From NCBI RefSeq assembly GCF_018812025.1, contig NC_063054.1:8917582-8981581 (forward strand): a DNA stretch of 64,000 bases, in the 5' to 3' direction. The notes below the pieces were generated by a model. It saw only the letters and a program-made list of their open reading frames with translations. It did no database searches and was not told the DNA's origin. The stretch is from Megalobrama amblycephala (taxonomy: Eukaryota; Chordata; Actinopteri; Cypriniformes; Xenocyprididae). The translations under genes were made by a program, and so were the position numbers. Of this stretch, positions 58,196 through 64,000 are shown in pieces. Each line of letters starts with the position of its first letter. The stretch's first letter is position 1.

Positions 58196-59880
58196 ATCTC
58201 AGTCTCTGCAGGATCAGAAACAGCATATAAATGAAGGGGGCGCATCCCACCAATAAACAAATTAGTGACTGAGTAACATGTGTTCATTTTATGACCAAAC
58301 TGCCTCTTCCCATTAAATAATAAGTGAAGTTCCTAAACGTAATTTAGGGAGGAGCTAGCCCATCTAATCTTCCAATCAGCAGTCAGAGTATATAAGAAGC
58401 TGCTTACCTCTCAGCTGTTCCAGCATCCCTCCACCTCCCCAAACTCCACCTTCATCTCAGGTACCTTGCCCTATGTAATCATATCCTATATTTATTCACT
58501 GGGGGGGGGTATATCAGAGCTCAAGTTGAAGCTGCTTCATGAGCCCCTCCTCAGTGGACAGCATGTCATGAGCCGGGTCTGATTTTCTCCTTATTTCCTC
58601 TCTTTCCCTCTGCCTTCATTGCTTATTAGATTCAGCTGTTTGTCATTACTATAAGCTCTCACGCTGTTAATAAATTCTGTTTAATCGCTCCTTCGTTTCT
58701 GGGTCATCTGCTTCACACAACACAGCTGTCACGATCACCGTCAGTTCCTGGACTTCACTTCCCATAATCCTCCCTGCTTGTCACATGCACACTCCACACC
58801 AATCATCATTTGCCACATACACCTGTAGCCTATTATCTGGACTATTTAAGACTCACTCACACACCACCTCATGGCAAAGTCTTGATTCACCCCGTGTTCA
58901 ATTCTGAGCGTTCCCCTGTGTTTATTGTCTACCTGTCTGTGTACCGTTTACTATCCTCTGCTGCCAGCCTTTGGACTTTGCATTGTTTCCTGACCTGTGA
59001 ATGATATCTGCCTGTCCTGACCATCACCTGTATCCTGACTATGATTCTGCCTAGCCCTTGGTGCTCCTGATTGCCCCTGCTTAGACCCTACCTGTAGGAT
59101 CACGCTTACTTTTAATAAAGCTTGCAAATGGATCTCTGCCTGAGTCCCGTCGCGTTACAACAGCAAGCCAAATTAGCTAATCTAATACCCTAAAGATTAT
59201 ATGGGCAAACGAACTTGTTAAATATTATTGCAATGTTCTGACAGCAAAAGGAAAAAAAAATCAAAAGAGGAAAAATTTGCAGTGAGTAATGGATTACAGT
59301 AGAATCAAAAGGTATATAACAAACACTACTAAACAATTAAATTAGGATATATTAACAAGTATCACTATATCAAAGTATTAAGACTATTGACTAATTCATT
59401 CAGTAAATTAGCTATTGTAACATGTGGGAGCAAGAAAATTGGCAGAACGAATAATATTATTAATGTGATTTTAAAAAGGATAAGGTGCTATCAAGGAAAA
59501 CACCCAGACTTTTTACCTGTGAAGATGGAAAAACTACTGACTGGTCAATAGTCACAGATTTTTGCCAGATTAGACTTTGTGCCTACAAGAAGAACTTCAG
59601 TTTTATCACTATTAAGTTTAAAGAAATTAAATGAAAAACAGTTTTCAATTTCAGCTAGACAGCTTGATAGAGAAAGTGAAGGAACTTTCTGAAAAGATGT
59701 CCAAGTGGCAGTAAATAAATAATAAATAGAAGAGGCCCCAAGACTGAACCTTGGGGAACACCAGCGGTAACATGCGAAAGCTCAGATCTAACATTTTTGA
59801 GTTAGATTCTGAGTGCGTACTTCTGAAGACATGATTATGAGCTTGTTGCATTCATGTACTTTGTAGAGAAAGAACTGGAA
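58196..59880. pseudogene. A-type FMO intron-5 remnant of unit 3, exon 5 deleted
   Basis: The segments 58205-58320 and 59215-59880 match unit 2 at 33290-33410 and 33415-34620 (agcatataaatgaaggggg, ctgacagcaaaag, gggagcaagaaaattggcag). The exon 5 that precedes this text in units 1 and 2 is absent. A block at 58321-59214, including a solo LTR, splits the segments. From 59880 to 60540 only unassigned AT-rich DNA with some repeat text is seen. Confidence 0.7.
58727..59159 (+). mobile_element. Solo LTR with 5-bp target duplication
   Basis: It starts TGTCACGATCACCGTCAG and ends CGCGTTACA (5' TG, 3' CA). The duplication acagc lies at 58722-58726 and 59160-59164. An aataaa lies about 45 bp from the end, and an actatttaagactc core is TATA-like. 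The length (433 bp) and the 5-bp duplication fit a Gypsy-type LTR retrotransposon that recombined out its interior. Confidence 0.85.
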
Positions 59881-60542
59881 TCATGGAATTGGATTTTTAT
59901 TAGGAATGTCTATTTATTGAGAAAATCGTATTTAAGCCAAAATGATATTTTGCACCCCATTCATTGACAGCCATAGAAACATTCACTGTGCTATCTAGAT
60001 AGTCAGCTTGCTGATGTGTTTCGTTCAAATACATGCTATTTTCAATGTGTATAATGCATACAATACTCTTCAAATGATTATTCATATGTGTAAATATGCA
60101 CTACTTTAACGACAAGACAAGGCAATGTAGCTGTTGTGGAAAAAACTAATAATGAATACAAGTCACAGCAGCAATCATTCTCCCCTCTGCCATGTTTAAA
60201 GTTTGTGGCCCGCCCAACTCGAGAACTTGGATATCAAAATTAGCTCAGAGTTTCCCAGTGGTAAATATGACTTGAGAGGGTGTTCATGTCCAATTTTAGC
60301 TAGAAAACTCATATTTACAATAATTCCCATTACACGTGAAGGCTGCATTACAAGCTTAACATGATTACAAGATAACAAGACACACCTGGAGGAGACAATC
60401 AAGTGGAACACAACATGAAAAACTACAAAAGGACTACAAAGATGGCAGACAGAACAGGAAACATGAAGTATAACAAAAGTTCAGGGACAAACGCAGAGAA
60501 CATATGACAGCTATCAGCTAATAAATACCAGAGAAAAAAATC

Positions 60543-60833
60543 CTCCTGAGGGACCCTGCTGTGGGACTGAGGGTTTTCTTCGGCCCCTGTTCTCCCTACC
60601 AGTTTCGGCTAAGTGGACCAAGGCACTGGAGAGGTGCCCGTCAGGCTATTCTTACCCAATGGGAGCATGTGGCCAAACCCATGAAGACACGGCCCATTCT
60701 TGAACTTTCATCCTTCAGTTTGTTCTTTTGGCTGGGCCTGTCAGGAGGGGCTGCTGTGATTTTAGCCATTATGGCAATGCAAAAGAAGATCCCACACTTC
60801 CTGAGAATCAAACCTTTTTCTTGTATCTCATAG
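60543..60833 (+). pseudogene. A-type FMO terminal exon fragment (unit 3)
   Basis: It matches FMO-A exon 9 from [16 protein letters not shown] to the end (with [13 protein letters not shown] and the [17 protein letters not shown] membrane tail), but the first third of the exon is missing. The join lies at ctcctgaggg. The C-terminus differs from FMO-A: after MAMQKK it reads [14 protein letters not shown] and stops at 60831-60833. No splice acceptor or other exons are nearby, so it is non-functional. Confidence 0.85.
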
Positions 60834-61514
60834 ACATCCCAGATTCAATTTTTGAGTAGCTCTGTTTTGCATTTGCACTTTAACCTAATTCTTGGAATTC
60901 ATTATCATATATAATACAACTTATTTTAAAACCTTTCAGGACTAGTATCATTTTGTGATGATGAACAGCTCAAAAACATGAAGGCTCTTAAAGTTGCAGT
61001 AGTTATAGTTGTTGCAGTCATTATCAATGTTTACCCATCATTTTAATTTAATATTTGAATAAAAGAAAGCATGGTGAACATCTCCCCAACCGTTTTAATG
61101 TCACCTTCGTATAACATAAAATGTATTCCTTGGGATGTGAAAGTGCTAAAAGTTGAAGAAAACCCAAATATAATTTCCACACACTACTTTGAGCATGGAG
61201 TATTTCCATGCATCTATACAGGTCTACAAAAAAAAAAAAAAAAAAAAAAGTAGTGTAGGGTGGGGGAAAACACCCCCCTCAAAGACTGTTTATGTCTTAT
61301 TTTTTTTCCTCTCTGTGAAACGGACTGGGCTGTTCCAAAACAATCACAGAATACGTACGAGGTGCTGTTTTAAATGTATTTTTAAATTAATTTAATTTAT
61401 CTTTTTAATGTAATGTATTAATAATTACTTTGATTTTTACCCACTCTACCCTAGTTTGTAGAGGTGCAATCCAACACCAAATATTTGTAAAAAATTAAAC
61501 TAATTCAACGTTAC

Positions 61515-61636
61515 TGACCAGAGTGACGGCCATCTCCGCCTCTTTTACATCTATGCAGGGGTCGAGGGTGGTGAAGTGTTTGTGTGCAGAGACCAACATC
61601 TATAAACTTCACTTTCTGCTTCGCACTAGGTACTAG
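61515..61636 (+). promoter_or_regulatory. Conserved upstream block and 5' UTR exon of FMO-F
   Basis: Same block as before FMO-B and FMO-D (gagtgacggccatctccgcc through cactaggtactag), with donor at 61636/61637. The TATA-like word is weaker here (atctatgcag). No MITE pair is present in front. Intron 1 runs to 62421 and is the longest of the three. Confidence 0.55.
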
Positions 61637-62433
61637 GTAAGATGGTTCGCCACAAACTTTTTATTGACACAAATATCACTCCATTATCGGTTGGCACAGG
61701 CGTGTTTACGTAACGTGACTCGAGTCTGACTGGAATCGTTTTATTTTTCCGTATGTTTTCTTCTTGTCAGAGCTTTAATAAGTCGATTTCACGGTTACAC
61801 ACCGCAGTAAAGATAGTTTGCGGTTTGAAATTCAGATTTCTTTTGTTTATAAATTCACAGTGCGCTGTCTTAGACATGTGAATAATATCGCATCATGTCA
61901 TTCTTCGTGATTTATGAATTCAGTGAAATCGCGACTCTTCATATGATAAGCCATGGGTCCAAGACGGAGGTGATGTTAGTTTAATGTTTAACATTCGTTA
62001 GACATTCGGTTTTCAATGCACATTTCATGTTTTCATCTCAAACCAACTCCGTTACATAAACAAATGATCTTTGCATAGCACAAACCTTAATTCCAAACCC
62101 TATAGATCAATTAAACTATTTGACATTGTGATATCAAATTAATAGTAAATGTTCAGAAAAAAATCTCATCTTTATTGCTCAATGCTCTGTTTTAGGAATG
62201 ATTCATAATTGTAACAAACATAACAAAAACGTTTCAAAACTAAGTTCTACAACAAAATGCTGTGCATAATTTTAGATACGATGGAAATAACACTGATGGA
62301 CACTTTTATGCTTTGGAAAATGCCAAAAATCTCCAAAAGAGAATGAAATCATATGGTTTTCAAACAAAATTTTCTTTAAATCTAATTTTTCTATCATCTG
62401 CATCTGCCTTAAGTCTGACAGTTGTGTATCATC

Positions 62434-62565
62434 ATGGCTAAACGTGTTGCTGTGATTGGTGGAGGAGCCTCTGGGCTGACCTGCATCAAATGCTGCCTTG
62501 ATGAAGGCCTGGAGCCAGTGTGTTTTGAGACCAGTGATGACATTGGAGGTCTTTGGAGGTTTAAG
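62434..62565 (+). CDS. fmo5: FMO-F: FMO5-like, first coding exon only (gene continues right)
   Basis: 132 bp encoding [14 protein letters not shown] (FAD site GGGASG) through EGLEPVCFE and GGLWRFK, the same exon as in FMO-B and FMO-D at the protein level. The acceptor (tctgacag) ends at 62421 and the donor is AAG|GTGAGT at 62566. Exon 3 is not found in the remaining 1.4 kb, which is filled by repeats, so the rest is expected beyond the window. Whether the gene is whole cannot be judged here. Confidence 0.8.
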
Positions 62566-62570
62566 GTGAG

Positions 62571-62608
62571 TTCCCTTTCAAAAGCTACACTCAAGCTGTG
62601 CTTTATCA
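62571..62608 (+). mobile_element. DIRS terminal remnant in FMO-F intron 2
   Basis: ttccctttcaaaagctacac, then tcaagctgtgctttatca, is the same left edge that opens the DIRS-like element in FMO-D, at the same place five bases after the exon. It is cut off by a hAT-like repeat at 62609. Confidence 0.7.
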
Positions 62609-62960
62609 TAGGGCTGTGTATTGCCAAGAATCTGGCGATACAATACGTATCACGATACAGGGGTTACGGTACAATATATTGTGATATATTGCGATATTGT
62701 AAGAAAGGTGATATATTGCAATATTTTTTTTTTAGAAAGATCTAATTTTAGAAAAAATGGTCATAAAGAACACACAACCATATGCATAAAACCTGACAAG
62801 CAACTTTATTTTATTTAATAAATACAGTATCATTTGCATTTATATCACTAATCACTATTTTGTGCAATCTAAGTAAAATAGTAAAGTAACTGCAGGATTC
62901 TTTGCGTATGTTTTAAAGGTTCACCGTATAGCAGTTTTTAATTTCTAAACTGTTTAACAA
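62609..62960. repeat. Interspersed repeat, gcgatacaatacgtatcac type
   Basis: It begins agggctgtgtattgccaaga, continues with cgatacaatacgtatcacga, then the gatatattgcgatattg run. This is a typical fish hAT-related repeat start. I could not place its right end. From 62960 to 63220 nothing else is recognised. Confidence 0.5.
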
Positions 62961-63224
62961 CAGAAAGTGCATAGTCCATCCCATGACTGAATGACTGTTT
63001 GTTTTATATTTAATACTGTAAAGCTGTTTGCTTTAAAGCAGTCTATTGTATAAAGTGCTATTTAAAGTACTGAACTGCAGAGCTGGTGCAACCATAATAT
63101 CCACCATATTCATATCCATATCTATGATCAGATGCTTTCTTTTGCTGCCACCGCTGTCAATTTTGTTGTGTGTTTATTTTGTTACTGAGAGGAAAATGTG
63201 CAGTACATATCACATATATCACAA

Positions 63225-63862
63225 TTCTTTCTCATATTTCATACTGTCTTACATGTTGGGGTCAAGCTGGTGAAACCCTATATAAACAGACTTTTAAAAC
63301 TCTAGATAAAAAACCAAACCGTTTTCACCACTGTAGGATCTTGGAGAAACATAAATTATTGAGTTTTGACAATTATGTGGTTTTTCAAATTTGTGTATGG
63401 TTTATAAAATTTTAAATGGCCTGGCTCCTTCTGTACTCTGTGACTTTGTTCGTTTTCGTCCTAATAATTCTGTGAGATCTACCAGATCATCTTTAAGTAA
63501 TTGTGTTGTTCCTTTTCACCATTCTGCTTTTGGACTATCGTCTTTTGCTGTGAAAGCTACGACTCACTGGAATGCTTTGCCAGAGGATATAAAGGGGTGT
63601 AAATCTATTGGTCTTTTTAAAATGAAGTTAAATTCTTTCTTAAAATTGAATCAACTTGTAGACATTGACATGGTTGCTGTTTAATTGTTTTCTTGTCCTG
63701 ATAGTATGTGAATGTTTTATTGTATATATGTATTGTGTGTGTTACTTTATTGTTTATGTCGACCTGCCAGGGGACTACGGGTGAAAATTAGCTTTTAGCT
63801 AATAAACATTATGTTTAAACATTTATGTTAAAAAATGTACATGGTCCCTTTATGAATAAAGT
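63225..63862 (+). mobile_element. LINE 3' end (reverse-transcriptase C-terminus and 3' UTR)
   Basis: Two frames in different phases, 63170-63415 (TCWGQAGETLYKQTFKTLDK) and 63391-63684 (YKILNGLAPSVLCDFVRFRP, then TTHWNALPEDIKGCKSIGLF), match the C-terminal end of fish non-LTR reverse transcriptases of the L2/CR1/Rex type. A 3' UTR with gacctgccaggggactacgg and the tail aataaagtaaagtaaag follow. It is 5'-truncated and frameshifted. It lies in FMO-F intron 2. Confidence 0.7.
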
Positions 63863-63865
63863 AAA

Positions 63866-64000
63866 GTAAAGTTTTGTGAGCTAGCGAAACACTAGCGATG
63901 CACGCACCTTCACCTTGCGCTTACCCGGCTCTGCATCACTCTGTTTACATTCAAAGATAACACTGCCATCTAGCGGTTGGGTTTTATACAATCTGAGGTT
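63866..64000. other. Window end, unassigned intron-like DNA
   Basis: No ORF or recognisable repeat terminus. Probably still FMO-F intron 2. Confidence 0.3.

Overview
This is a teleost nuclear DNA window, most likely from a cyprinid (carp, goldfish or zebrafish group). Three things point there: vertebrate spliced genes with GT-AG introns, very dense fish-type DNA transposons (Tc1, hAT, TTAA-site MITEs, DIRS, LINE and LTR remnants), and flavin-containing monooxygenase (FMO) proteins of the fish FMO5-like kind. The species call is inference.

Layout. At 1-3.4 kb is the 3' coding exon of a PAP2-type lipid phosphatase (plpp6), with MITEs around it. From 3.5 to 12.2 kb there are only nested transposons and unannotated sequence. 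From 12.2 kb to the right edge is a tandem FMO array, all on the + strand. FMO-A (12473-23706, 8 coding exons, 541 aa) and FMO-B (26777-32354, 8 coding exons, 562 aa) are intact. An isolated exon 5 of an A-type copy follows (33088-33230). Then comes a 12 kb block of transposons, including a 3.5 kb / 2.5 kb pair of diverged duplicate segments (38246-41752 and 42677-45194). Next is the 3' flank of an A-type copy (45237-45930) and intact FMO-D (46591-57554, 562 aa). The array ends with A-type intron-5 sequence (58196-59880), an A-type exon-9 fragment (60543-60833) and the first coding exon of FMO-F (62434-62565), which runs off the window.

Reading of the array: the repeated unit seems to be a pair, A-type then B-type. 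In units 2 and 3 the A-type partner has decayed to fragments, while the B-type gene (D, and at least exon 2 of F) is kept. Coding exon lengths are 132, 189, 166, 143, 200, 356 and 73 bp plus a terminal exon, the same in A, B and D until the last exon. The reading frame is open through every junction I checked. All complete copies keep the FAD GxGxxG, the FMO signature FxGxxxHxxxY, the NADPH GxGxxG and a hydrophobic C-terminal tail. The products should be ER-anchored FAD/NADPH oxygenases of soft nucleophiles or, if FMO5-like, Baeyer-Villiger substrates.

Because the paralogous introns can be compared, the window gives several natural empty-site/filled-site pairs for transposons. These include a TTAA-site palindromic MITE, a hAT-like element with a 5-bp duplication, a Tc1 copy, and a DIRS-like element in intron 2 of D whose terminus is also in F but absent from B. 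I found no operon, CRISPR, RNA gene or clearly new enzymatic system. The points of interest are the array history and a few unusual mobile elements.
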